A stretch of DNA of 6,448 nucleotides from an uncultured Propionibacteriaceae bacterium. GTDB lineage: Bacteria; Actinomycetota; Actinomycetes; Propionibacteriales; Propionibacteriaceae. Where the stretch lies: contig CAMQXE010000074.1 in the NCBI GenBank assembly GCA_947038745.1, forward strand, positions 1 to 6,448, written 5' to 3'. Made by a program: the position numbers and the translations under genes. The first letter of the stretch is position 1, and every line of letters starts with the position of its first letter. The notes under the pieces were generated by a model, which was not told where the DNA came from, made no database searches, and worked only from the letters and a program-made list of their open reading frames with translations. Shown one piece after another: positions 1-6,432 of this stretch.

Positions 1-2
1 GC

Positions 3-1277
3 AACAGCCCGAAGGTGAATCAAGGCACCAAGATCACGGTGACTGCTCGCGATAATCACATCAAGGATATGAAGGTGCTTATCGACGGCAAGGTCGTGAA
101 GACTGTCGATGCGAAGATCACCGCTGACAAGCGTGGCAAGATCATCACGAAGAACCCGAATGATCCAAGCAAGCCTGACACCACGGTCGCCGCTGATGGT
201 CATACGGTTGCTCAGGGTTCGTCTGATGGCCATACGGTTGCTCAGGGTTCGTCTGACGGCCACACGGTGTGCAATGGCAGGATTATGGATGGCCACACGG
301 TCGCTCAGGGCCTGGCAATGCCGCAGGTTGATCCTGCAGCAGAGCCGCTGACCTATGTTGTCAATACCAGCAACCCGGGTAGCCACACTCTCGAAGTTGT
401 GGCAACTGACCTTTCCGGTCGCTCGACGACGCTAGCCCAACCGTTCGTTGTCACAAACGACCTCGCTCCGGTTATCGGTGGCCCTGATAAGGCAACGATT
501 GACCCAGACAAGGGTGATCTGCTCAAGCAGATTCAGGATCTCTACCCAGTGACTGATGATCTGGATAAGGGTCTGAAGGTTTCGGCAGATGTCTCCGTAC
601 TTCGTCTTGATAAGGCTGTTGAGCTCACGCTGACGGCCAAGGACTCCGGTGGCAATATCACGACCCGTATGGTCATGGTTACCTTGGAGCGTCCCGAGAC
701 GATCCTTAAGGGCGTTTGTGGCTGGATGAATGCTCGTTTCGCCAAGGGCGATACGATCACCATCACGTGCGTCAAGAAGGCTGATGGCACCACGACTGTG
801 ACGATCAAGAGCTCAGGCGTTGTCGTCATCGGTCGGATCTACTTGCCTGGCTTCAGCAAGCTGCTTTCCGAGCCGTACAAGCCGGTCGCTGCTGCGAAGG
901 AAGGTATGTCGAACGGGGTCATGTCGTTGGCTCCGGTCAGCGATGATGTGGCTCTGGCTGCTGATAACGAGACCAGAGTCGAGAACGGTGTGCTGAGCTT
1001 CACCGGATCGTCGGATGCCTCATATGAGGTGGCCTCGGCTGCTGTTGATCAACCGGAGCGTCCTGCTCCGCCTTCGGTGGTTCCAGGTACTCCGAATGAG
1101 AATGGAACCGCTCCGTCAACGGGTCGGGTTCCTGCCGCAGCAAATGCCGCGAATACTGCAGCAAAGATTGCCGCTACAGGTACTTCAACCTCAGCGACAG
1201 GTGCTGCATTAGCCGGTCTGCTTCTCCTGGTAGCAGGTGCTGTGGCGATCCGTAAGGGTCGTCGTCAGGAAAGCTAA
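3..1277 (+). CDS. Cell-wall-anchored surface protein with Ig-like domains, C-terminal part (5' partial)
   Basis: The reading frame is open to the left edge (codons Asn-Ser-Pro-Lys precede the GTG at 15), so this is the C-terminal part of a larger exported protein and that GTG is probably an internal Val. Residues here count from 15. Residues 2-60 and 112-147 look like the two halves of one bacterial Ig-like domain (strand pattern KVLIDGKVVKTVDA, then HTLEVVATDLSGRS), interrupted by a repeat array at 61-102. Residues 150-226 look like a second Ig- or cadherin-like module ending in VELTLTAKDSGGN. Residues 232-280 form a beta-rich section with two cysteines (C235, C252) that could make a disulfide. 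A Pro/Ala-rich spacer (about 345-384) leads to a sorting signal: IAATG at 385-389, a hydrophobic helix at about 395-412 and the tail RKGRRQES. The product is therefore expected to be attached to peptidoglycan by a sortase. Ligand or enzymatic role is unknown; such Ig tails occur on adhesins and on cell-wall subtilases, and the missing N-terminus would decide. Confidence is high for a surface protein, low for function. Confidence 0.85.
   Translation, partial: NSPKVNQGTKITVTARDNHIKDMKVLIDGKVVKTVDAKITADKRGKIITKNPNDPSKPDTTVAADGHTVAQGSSDGHTVAQGSSDGHTVCNGRIMDGHTVAQGLAMPQVDPAAEPLTYVVNTSNPGSHTLEVVATDLSGRSTTLAQPFVVTNDLAPVIGGPDKATIDPDKGDLLKQIQDLYPVTDDLDKGLKVSADVSVLRLDKAVELTLTAKDSGGNITTRMVMVTLERPETILKGVCGWMNARFAKGDTITITCVKKADGTTTVTIKSSGVVVIGRIYLPGFSKLLSEPYKPVAAAKEGMSNGVMSLAPVSDDVALAADNETRVENGVLSFTGSSDASYEVASAAVDQPERPAPPSVVPGTPNENGTAPSTGRVPAAANAANTAAKIAATGTSTSATGAALAGLLLLVAGAVAIRKGRRQES
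195..320 (+). repeat. Four tandem in-frame GHTV repeats (30, 30, 33, 33 bp)
   Basis: Units lie at 195-224, 225-254, 255-287 and 288-320 and encode DGHTVAQGSS, DGHTVAQGSS, DGHTVCNGRIM and DGHTVAQGLAM. Units 1 and 2 differ at one base (GGT versus GGC), which points to a recent tandem duplication; units 3 and 4 are more diverged, and unit 3 carries a lone Cys (C86). All unit lengths are multiples of three, so copy number can change without breaking the frame. The array falls in what appears to be a loop between strands of an Ig-like domain, and its composition (Gly, His, Thr, Ser, Met) is unlike the flanking sequence. Confidence 0.9.
1167..1274 (+). other. C-terminal cell-wall sorting signal (IAATG type)
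   Basis: This codes for Ile-Ala-Ala-Thr-Gly about 31 residues from the C-terminus, then a small-residue linker, a hydrophobic stretch rich in Ala, Gly, Leu and Val, and a basic tail with four Arg/Lys. Distance and tripartite form fit an LPXTG-like sorting signal. The motif lacks the usual Leu-Pro and is closer to the LAXTG motif associated with class E sortases of high-GC Gram-positives. A second candidate, APSTG, lies about 20 residues earlier (1110-1124), but is too far from the membrane helix to be the normal cleavage site. Confidence 0.7.
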
Positions 1278-1304
1278 AGCATCTAGCTAAAAAGTAAATA
1301 CGCG

Positions 1305-1343
1305 CAGTGTCCCTCGGCTTGCCGGGGGACACTGTTGCATTTT
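1305..1343 (+). terminator. Rho-independent-type terminator of the surface-protein gene
   Basis: The 13-bp arms at 1305-1317 and 1322-1334 enclose a CTTG loop and pair throughout, with one G-T wobble. The T-rich stretch TTGCATTTT follows. The hairpin begins 27 bases after the stop codon at 1275-1277. It also separates this gene from the radical-SAM gene downstream. Confidence 0.8.
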
Positions 1344-1365
1344 GAGCATGCTGGAAAATCATTGT

Positions 1366-1370
1366 GGGAG
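1366..1370 (+). promoter_or_regulatory. Ribosome binding site (GGGAG) selecting the GTG start at 1381
   Basis: GGGAG lies 10 bases before GTG 1381. The upstream in-frame candidates, TTG 1342 and ATG 1348, have no purine-rich Shine-Dalgarno match and sit in the tail of the preceding terminator, so the GTG is preferred. Confidence 0.5.
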
Positions 1371-1380
1371 ACTGATCAAT

Positions 1381-2271
1381 GTGAAGCCGTCACAGCGTGA
1401 ACCGGGAACTGTCATTGAGCGCTCATGCGCGGATGGAATTGACACGATCAAGATCACTATTACGGCCCCTGATCGTGCGGTCTATGAGTGTTCAGCATTC
1501 GTTAATGCTGGCCTGCAGCGGCTGGATCTGAGCTTGTCTAGCATGGCAGGCTGTGCCATGGGGTGTGTGATGTGTTCAGCGACGCACTCATCGATACCGT
1601 TCCAGCGCAAGCTCACTGCTGAGGAGATCGTAGATCAGGCTGATGAACTCATGCGGGCTATCACTATTGATGGTGCTGAGGCGCATCTGGGTTTCTTTGG
1701 TGATGGGGAGTCGCTGGCAAATTTTGTACCGGTAACCAAAGCTGTGCGAACTATCTGTGCAAAGCCGTGGAATATCGTCGATGTCACGATCTCGACAACG
1801 GGTATGCCTAACGGAAAGATGGAAGATCTCACAGAGTTTGCGCTCACACTGGAGACGGAGCTTTACCTCCAGGTCAGTCTCTATTCACTCGATCCTGTTG
1901 TGCGTAAGAGCCTATTGCCGCTAGCCCGTCCGTTAGATAGTGGCATTGAGGAACTTGATGAGTTTGCTCGCCAGACTGGTAATCCGGTGCGCTACAACTG
2001 GCCGATTATTCCTGGTCTTAATGATCACCGTAAGGCTGCTAATGATCTGGCAGGATTTATTCGGTCCGCACCGGATCTGCGGCGGGTAAAGCTCTCGCGT
2101 ATTTTTGCTGTTCCTGGATCGCCAGTGGCGCCAACGAACGCCGGCGATATTGCTAAGTTTGCGCGTGCCTTGGAAGAGAAGGGAATCGCGACATCCATCT
2201 TCCTTGGCGATGACGAAACCAATGATCGTGACGCAGTACATGCCTCCTGCGGCCAACTGCGCTCGCTGTAG
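1381..2271 (+). CDS. RlmN/Cfr-like radical SAM protein, lacking N-terminal domain and resolving Cys
   Basis: This is a 296-residue radical S-adenosylmethionine protein. The CX3CX2C cluster motif is C58, C62, C65, in the RlmN/Cfr context (SLSSMAGCAMGCVMC compared with VSSQVGCALxCxFC). Further family landmarks follow in order: GFFGDGES (family GMGEP, SAM binding), VTISTTGM, LQVSLYS, PGLND, FAVPGSP, and the C-terminal ASCGQL, whose C290 matches the methyl-carrying Cys355 of E. coli RlmN. RlmN methylates C2 of A2503 in 23S rRNA and A37 in some tRNAs. Three departures stand out. The N-terminal helical RNA-binding domain of about 80 residues is absent, and a stop (TAA 1288-1290) leaves no room for it upstream. 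The residue matching resolving Cys118 is S51. The GMGEP Pro is Ser. E36 may match RlmN Glu105. It therefore folds like RlmN but probably does not do canonical RlmN chemistry; a normal rlmN is expected elsewhere in the genome. GTG 1381 is chosen for its Shine-Dalgarno; TTG 1342 or ATG 1348 would add 13 or 11 residues. Confidence 0.85.
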   Translation: MKPSQREPGTVIERSCADGIDTIKITITAPDRAVYECSAFVNAGLQRLDLSLSSMAGCAMGCVMCSATHSSIPFQRKLTAEEIVDQADELMRAITIDGAEAHLGFFGDGESLANFVPVTKAVRTICAKPWNIVDVTISTTGMPNGKMEDLTEFALTLETELYLQVSLYSLDPVVRKSLLPLARPLDSGIEELDEFARQTGNPVRYNWPIIPGLNDHRKAANDLAGFIRSAPDLRRVKLSRIFAVPGSPVAPTNAGDIAKFARALEEKGIATSIFLGDDETNDRDAVHASCGQLRSL

Positions 2272-2289
2272 CTCACCCTTTGCGATGTT

Positions 2290-2334
2290 GAGTGGCGAGT
2301 TTCCCCCGATGTCGGGGGAAACTCGCCACTCTTT
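2290..2334 (+). terminator. Terminator of the radical-SAM gene, perfect 20-bp stem
   Basis: The arms at 2290-2309 and 2312-2331 are perfectly complementary (the outer part is GAGTGGCGAG paired with CTCGCCACTC), with a nominal 2-base loop that would open to about 6 bases. A short TTT follows. It lies 18 bases after the stop and faces the convergent tRNA unit. The other strand has no T-run after the stem, so it is assigned to the plus-strand gene. Confidence 0.8.
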
Positions 2335-2340
2335 GTAGAG

Positions 2341-2375
2341 CTAGGGGCCGTATCACGCTGTGATACGGCCCCTAG
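2341..2375 (-). terminator. Hairpin downstream of tRNA-Pro, probable terminator
   Basis: Perfect 16-bp arms lie at 2341-2356 and 2360-2375 around a 3-base loop. On the minus strand the hairpin begins four bases after the encoded CCA of the tRNA. It has no real U-tract on either strand, as is common for actinobacterial hairpin terminators, so assignment to the tRNA rests on position. Confidence 0.65.
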
Positions 2376-2379
2376 TACA

Positions 2380-2456
<77 letters not shown>

Positions 2457-2483
2457 ATGCCCCTAGATTAGCGGGCGTAGATG

Positions 2484-2489
2484 ATCATA
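2484..2489 (-). promoter_or_regulatory. Possible -10 element (TATGAT) for tRNA-Pro
   Basis: The minus strand reads TATGAT 27 bases before the mature tRNA 5' end, a 5/6 match to the -10 consensus and well placed. No convincing -35 hexamer lies 16-18 bases further upstream, so this is tentative; the tRNA could also be cotranscribed from the upstream operon. Confidence 0.35.
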
Positions 2490-2520
2490 TCCCATGCGGA
2501 GGGTGAAATAGAAATTGGTG

Positions 2521-3399
2521 CTAGGCGCTCGTCAAGGTAATGAGACTGGCCTCAGGTGGACAGGCAAACCGGAACGGAGCAAAGGGCGAGAAACCAAGAC
2601 CCGCTGAGATCTCCACGTGCATCCCCTGCCAGGCAAATAACCCTTTAGCCAGCTTCGGTGGAAGATCGCAGTTAGACACGATCGCGCCGTAGCCAGGGAC
2701 ACAAACCTGGCCACCATGAGTATGCCCAGCAACCAGAAGATCGACGTCGTCACGAGCCATAGCGTCAAGAACACTTACATAGGGAGCATGGGTTAGACCC
2801 AAGGAGAGATCCACTCCAGGGCTAGCTGGCCCAGCAACATCTGCATAGTTGGCACGATCAATGTGGGCATCATCTGTGCCGCGTAACTCAATCGTGGTGC
2901 CCTTGATCGTAATGACGTCACGTCGGTGAGCCAAATAGGTCCACCCCCGCGCCTCGAAGTTCTCCCGAAGCACATCAGTATGTGCTTCACGCGGAGTAGT
3001 AGAACGTTTGCCGCTGAGGTACGTCAATGGATTCTTCCAACCGGCCTGTTGGTAATCATTCGAGCCGTAAACAAAGTATCCAGGTATATCTAGGAGCCGA
3101 TCCAAGGAACGCAACAAAGGCTCATCAGCATTTGGGAAAGCATGGTTATCGCCGGTGGAGATAACCAAGTCCGGAGCAAGATCAGCTAGCGATTCCAAGA
3201 ACACTAAGCGACGTTTGTAGTAAGTCGTCGCATGGACATCAGTGAAATGCAGAATGCGGATCGACTCATGCCCATCAGGTAAGAGCGGTAACTCGTAGCG
3301 ACGTAACCTGAACATCGAGGACTCGATGAACGTGCCGTATGCGACACAACCAACACCAATCCCAGCAATGGTGCCTAGCATCTGATTAAGTCTCGACAT
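2521..3399 (-). CDS. Membrane-anchored calcineurin-like metallophosphoesterase
   Basis: This 292-residue protein has a short N-terminal hydrophobic segment (about 7-24) that probably anchors it in the membrane with the catalytic domain outside. The calcineurin-like metallophosphoesterase motifs appear in order: D54-x-H56 (FTDVHA), GDN at 83-85, GSND at 112-115 in place of the usual GNHD, H204 in THAP, and GHTHGGQ at 225-231. These residues bind a dinuclear metal centre in the family. The closest general type is the YkuE/YaeI group of membrane-associated phosphoesterases; the physiological substrate is unknown and none is proposed. Its ATG shares one base with the stop of the penicillin-binding protein gene (TAATG), and no good Shine-Dalgarno precedes it, so translation is probably coupled. 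Position directly after a ponA2-like gene matches Rv3683 in M. tuberculosis and suggests a cell-envelope role. Confidence 0.88.
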   Translation of the reverse strand: MSRLNQMLGTIAGIGVGCVAYGTFIESSMFRLRRYELPLLPDGHESIRILHFTDVHATTYYKRRLVFLESLADLAPDLVISTGDNHAFPNADEPLLRSLDRLLDIPGYFVYGSNDYQQAGWKNPLTYLSGKRSTTPREAHTDVLRENFEARGWTYLAHRRDVITIKGTTIELRGTDDAHIDRANYADVAGPASPGVDLSLGLTHAPYVSVLDAMARDDVDLLVAGHTHGGQVCVPGYGAIVSNCDLPPKLAKGLFAWQGMHVEISAGLGFSPFAPFRFACPPEASLITLTSA

Positions 3400-5900
3400 T
3401 AGGAAGGCTTCGGGGCGGAAGGAGCGGGCGCTGAGGGGGCTGGGGCTGATGATGATGACGGTGGTGCGCTCGATGGCGCTGCACTGCTGCTAGGCGCTGG
3501 CGCAGGAGCAGGAGCCCGGCCGCTTGATATGCGCATCTGTACGGCTTGGCCTGACTTAATGATAGAACCGCCACCAGGGGTGTAGCACAGGTAAGTTCCG
3601 ACAGGGCTATCCGAATAAACGTTGATTCGCTGCGTCGATATACCGGCATCCTTGAGCGCCTTCTCATCGGCTTCAAGATTCTGGCAGCTCAAAGTAGGTA
3701 CTTTGATGTCTTTACCCGAGATGAAGTCGGAATGAGCAGCGGTGAACTTGCTGGCCTTTGTCAGCGGAAGCACGTCTTTGTAGTAGTCCACAGCTGTTGG
3801 CTGCATCGACGAACCAGCATCGATTTGCCGCCCAGATTTAAGTCGAGCATTACGTAAATCTGGTTTTTCTACCCCAAGAAAAGGTGCTTGCATCTTGTCG
3901 GTCGTGACTAGAATCTGGGTCGATAGATCAGGGGTGTAGCTAACGAATAGGCCGGTCTGCTGGCTATCTGTAGTACCCGTTTTGCCGGCTAGATCAAACT
4001 TTGGGTTTGATCCAGACACTGGCAGGCGAGCATTCACCAGAGAATAGAACGAAGATTTGATGTTGTTATTTAGCAAGCCATTGATCGCATCAGCAACTTC
4101 TGGTTTGACGGTTTGCTCGCATTTGCTTGGATTCGTTGCGAATTCTGTGCCGTCAAGCTTGACGATGGAGTCAACCATACGCGGGGCACAACGGATACCG
4201 CGAGATGCCCACGTCGCATAGGCAGTGGACAGGGAGAGCGGGGAAACTTCGACAGAACCAAGCACAAATGAGGGACGCATCTGCCCAGGCCCAGCAGCAT
4301 AATCTGCCACTGTTTCACCATTGCTTAGTTCAATTCCAGCAGCATCAGCCATTTTCGCGGTATTACACATACCTGCATCGCGAAGTAACTGAATAAAGTA
4401 GGTATTCACTGAGCGTGCTGAGGCCGTCTTCATATCTATAGTTCCAGAGAAATCACCGTAGTTGACTGGATTCCACGGGGTAGTACCAGTAGTGCCATCA
4501 CAGCGATCCCATTGGACGTTGCCGAAGTTCATGGGGGACGGAGAGTTATAGATCTTCGACATCGGAATGCCTTTATCGAAAGCAGCAGCAGCAGCAAAAA
4601 TCTTGAAAGTAGAAGCAGCTTGGTAGCCCTCCGCGCCGCCAAAAGCTTCACTAACGTTGTAGTTGTAGAAGGTTTCACCAGCACCAGCATCGCTGCCCAT
4701 CGTGGGGCGAGACTGCGCCATCATGATGATGCGCCCGGTGCCAGGTTCTACGCTCGACATAGTTCCGATAACCGGATCAGTTGGGGCGACAAACTCATTC
4801 AAATGCCGTGTTGCAGATTCTTGGAACCGATTATCAACAGAGAGCTTAATAGTTAGGCCCTTGCGGTTAAGGATATTGAGGGCATTTTGACGGGCCTCAG
4901 CAGCATTGCTACTCGTACCTCGAAGCGACGTGGTCCTAAGTAGCTCGCGGGTGGCATAGTCGCAGATGAATGGATACGGCGATGCCACGCAGCCATCTGC
5001 TCTAGCCTTGACCTTGGTTTTATCGAATGGGATTGCTTGGGCCTTTTCGGCCTGCTCTTTGGTGACGAGGACATCGGTGGGAGCAATTTTTGCAAGCTCG
5101 TCAGATACCAGTGGATCGACCATCCGTTGAAGCACCATATCGCGATGTTCGAGAGCTGCTTTAGGGTGGTTTACGGGGTCAGTTGCTGAAGGATTCTGCA
5201 CCATGCCAGCAATCAATGCGGCCTGCTCTAGCGTTACGTCTTTCGCGCTCACCCCGAAGTAGTGTTGCGCTGCCGATTCCACGCCATAGGAGCCATCACC
5301 GTAGTACGCGATATTGAGGTAGCGCTCAAGAATCTGGTCTTTGCTGTACTTGCGTTCGATAGACATTGCGCGACGAAGTTCTTGTACCTTGCGCGACAGG
5401 GTACGTTCTTGCGCTTTCTTCTCTGCCTGCTTATCTCCAGAGTCAAGCGCAATCTGAATCTGAACCTGCTTAACGTACTGCTGCGAAAGCGTCGAGCCAC
5501 CCTGGCCGCCTCCGCCCTTAATCAGTGCACGCATGAAGCCACGGAAGTCGAGTGCGCCATGCTGATAGAAACGGTGATCCTCAATCGCGATCTGGGCTTT
5601 GCGTAGCAGTGGATTAACCTGGTCGAGCGTGACGTATTTGCGATCTTGCTCAGCGACGGTTGCCAGTAGCGTGCCATCAGCAAGTACTAACTTTGAGCCT
5701 TGGAATTGATCTGGAGCCTCGAACTCTGCGGGGAGGTTATTCATAGCTTCTGCAATAGCATTCGCTCCAGCTCCGCCAACGGCGACGAACGGAACGAGAA
5801 GTCCAGACAGCAGCAAACCTGAAATCACGCTGATCACGACGAACATGACAGCGGCGTAGGCTCTGGTGCCCTTCATATCGGCATTGCGAGTAGGTGGCAT
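3399..5900 (-). CDS. ponA2: Class A penicillin-binding protein (transglycosylase/transpeptidase) with C-terminal PASTA-like module, PonA2-like
   Basis: This 833-residue bifunctional enzyme polymerises lipid II into glycan strands and cross-links peptide stems outside the membrane. A short cytoplasmic tail and one membrane helix (about 15-42) are followed by a GT51 glycosyltransferase. That domain has EDHRFYQHG (catalytic E107), GGSTLSQQ (134-141), RKVQELRRA (170-178) and ERYLNIAYYGDGSYGVESAA (192-211). The transpeptidase domain has S430-T-F-K433 (acylated serine), S497-V-N499 and K640-T-G642. All catalytic motifs are intact. Residues about 733-794 resemble one PASTA domain, and the last 40 are a Pro/Ala/Ser linker-like tail. 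The PASTA module and the whiB/phosphoesterase neighbours support PonA2 rather than PonA1. The start at 5900 has AGGAG only two bases upstream, closer than usual; ATG at residue 9 lacks any Shine-Dalgarno. It is first in an operon with the metallophosphoesterase. Confidence 0.93.
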   Translation of the reverse strand: MPPTRNADMKGTRAYAAVMFVVISVISGLLLSGLLVPFVAVGGAGANAIAEAMNNLPAEFEAPDQFQGSKLVLADGTLLATVAEQDRKYVTLDQVNPLLRKAQIAIEDHRFYQHGALDFRGFMRALIKGGGGQGGSTLSQQYVKQVQIQIALDSGDKQAEKKAQERTLSRKVQELRRAMSIERKYSKDQILERYLNIAYYGDGSYGVESAAQHYFGVSAKDVTLEQAALIAGMVQNPSATDPVNHPKAALEHRDMVLQRMVDPLVSDELAKIAPTDVLVTKEQAEKAQAIPFDKTKVKARADGCVASPYPFICDYATRELLRTTSLRGTSSNAAEARQNALNILNRKGLTIKLSVDNRFQESATRHLNEFVAPTDPVIGTMSSVEPGTGRIIMMAQSRPTMGSDAGAGETFYNYNVSEAFGGAEGYQAASTFKIFAAAAAFDKGIPMSKIYNSPSPMNFGNVQWDRCDGTTGTTPWNPVNYGDFSGTIDMKTASARSVNTYFIQLLRDAGMCNTAKMADAAGIELSNGETVADYAAGPGQMRPSFVLGSVEVSPLSLSTAYATWASRGIRCAPRMVDSIVKLDGTEFATNPSKCEQTVKPEVADAINGLLNNNIKSSFYSLVNARLPVSGSNPKFDLAGKTGTTDSQQTGLFVSYTPDLSTQILVTTDKMQAPFLGVEKPDLRNARLKSGRQIDAGSSMQPTAVDYYKDVLPLTKASKFTAAHSDFISGKDIKVPTLSCQNLEADEKALKDAGISTQRINVYSDSPVGTYLCYTPGGGSIIKSGQAVQMRISSGRAPAPAPAPSSSAAPSSAPPSSSSAPAPSAPAPSAPKPS

Positions 5901-5902
5901 GG

Positions 5903-5927
5903 CTCCTAGCCTACGCGAAAAGTAGGC
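5903..5927 (-). promoter_or_regulatory. Leader hairpin and Shine-Dalgarno of the ponA2-like gene
   Basis: On the minus strand, GCCTAC (5927-5922) pairs with GTAGGC (5914-5909) around a 7-base loop. AGGAG (5907-5903) follows one base after the stem and ends two bases before the ATG. A stem this close to the ribosome site could affect initiation, but at 6 bp it may be chance. Confidence 0.35.
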
Positions 5928-5956
5928 AGCTTCCCGGAGCTGAAGGCTTGGTTGGA

Positions 5957-5985
5957 CTAATAATTCTTTCCAGGTCTGCTGTCAA
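5957..5985 (-). promoter_or_regulatory. Sigma-70-type promoter of the ponA2-phosphoesterase operon
   Basis: The minus strand carries a perfect -35 TTGACA (5985-5980), a 17-base spacer and a -10 TATTAG (5962-5957, 4 of 6 consensus). Transcription would start near 5950 and give a leader of about 50 bases. It points away from the whiB-like gene. No equally good promoter was seen for the opposite direction. Confidence 0.7.
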
Positions 5986-6080
5986 GTAGCACAGGGGTGA
6001 TAGATATTTCACCTTTTCTTTCTTCTGCCCCAGCGTCTAGCATTAAGTACAAGCTCCCGCACCGGGGGCCCTTGAAAGAG

Positions 6081-6085
6081 GGAGG
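6081..6085 (+). promoter_or_regulatory. Strong Shine-Dalgarno (GGAGG) for the WhiB-like gene
   Basis: GGAGG lies five bases before GTG 6091, inside a purine-rich run. It fixes the GTG as the start and gives the first cysteine at residue 15, a normal WhiB arrangement. Confidence 0.75.
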
Positions 6086-6090
6086 GTGAC

Positions 6091-6375
6091 GTGGCGAGTA
6101 AATACTCTGGCGATTGGACACTGAAGGCCAAGTGCCGCGGCATGGAAGATGCGCTCTTCCCTGAAGGGGCCGACCAGAAGCGAGCACGGCAGATATGTAT
6201 GGGCTGTCCAGTTCGTTCGGAATGCCTAGCTGAGGCGCTAGACAATCGAATCGAATGGGGAGTCTGGGGTGGTATGACGGAGCGCGAGCGTCGTCAATTG
6301 TTGCGTCAACGTACGGATATTGAGTCGTGGCGCGCAGTATTGCTTTCTGACGAGAGTAAAATCTTAAAGAATTAA
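6091..6375 (+). CDS. whiB4: WhiB-family iron-sulfur transcriptional regulator, WhiB4/WblA-like
   Basis: This 94-residue Wbl protein has the four cluster cysteines C15, C36, C39 and C45 (CX2CX5C in ICMGCPVRSEC) expected to hold a redox-sensitive [4Fe-4S] cluster. The family turn EWGVWGGMTERERR (55-68) is next, then a basic stretch for DNA or sigma-factor contact. The segment from LDNRIEWGVWGGMTERERRQ through IESW resembles M. tuberculosis WhiB4 (ALDNKVEFGVWGGMTERQRR, VSW), which Streptomyces calls WblA. The N-terminus is shorter than that of WhiB4. It is divergent from the ponA2-like gene, as whiB4 is from ponA2 in mycobacteria. By family, WhiB4 tunes the oxidative-stress response; a role in controlling the neighbouring cell-wall operon is inference. 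No clear -10/-35 was found upstream. Wbl membership is near certain; the WhiB4 subgroup is likely. Confidence 0.9.
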   Translation: MASKYSGDWTLKAKCRGMEDALFPEGADQKRARQICMGCPVRSECLAEALDNRIEWGVWGGMTERERRQLLRQRTDIESWRAVLLSDESKILKN

Positions 6376-6390
6376 GTTCAAGCGCTCATT

Positions 6391-6432
6391 GTTGAGGGGC
6401 TCACACCATTCACATGGTGTGGGCCCCTCAAC
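6391..6432 (+). terminator. Hairpin terminator after the WhiB-like gene
   Basis: The 19-bp arms (6391-6409 and 6414-6432) around loop TCAC pair throughout with one G-T wobble, 15 bases after the stop codon. No U-run follows on either strand; strong stems without U-tracts are common in actinobacteria. It may also serve a convergent gene beyond the window. Confidence 0.65.

Noticed and set aside
195..320. CRISPR-like or noncoding tandem repeat
   Set aside because: The units are directly adjacent without spacers, are all multiples of three, and lie in frame within a long coding sequence.
109..351. Overlapping plus-strand frame with Arg/Leu-rich repeats
   Set aside because: It is only the +1 reading of the GHTV repeat array in the surface-protein gene; no start signal was seen.
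1342..1380. Upstream starts (TTG 1342, ATG 1348) for the radical-SAM gene
   Set aside because: They lack a Shine-Dalgarno and overlap the terminator tail; GTG 1381 has GGGAG at good spacing and the family homology begins after it.
4512..4856. Plus-strand open frame of 114 codons opposite the ponA2-like gene
   Set aside because: It lies antisense to the transpeptidase domain, has no Shine-Dalgarno and no recognisable protein features.
5262..5606. Plus-strand open frame of 114 codons opposite the glycosyltransferase domain
   Set aside because: It is antisense to highly conserved GT51 motifs, whose codon pattern explains the open frame; no independent support.
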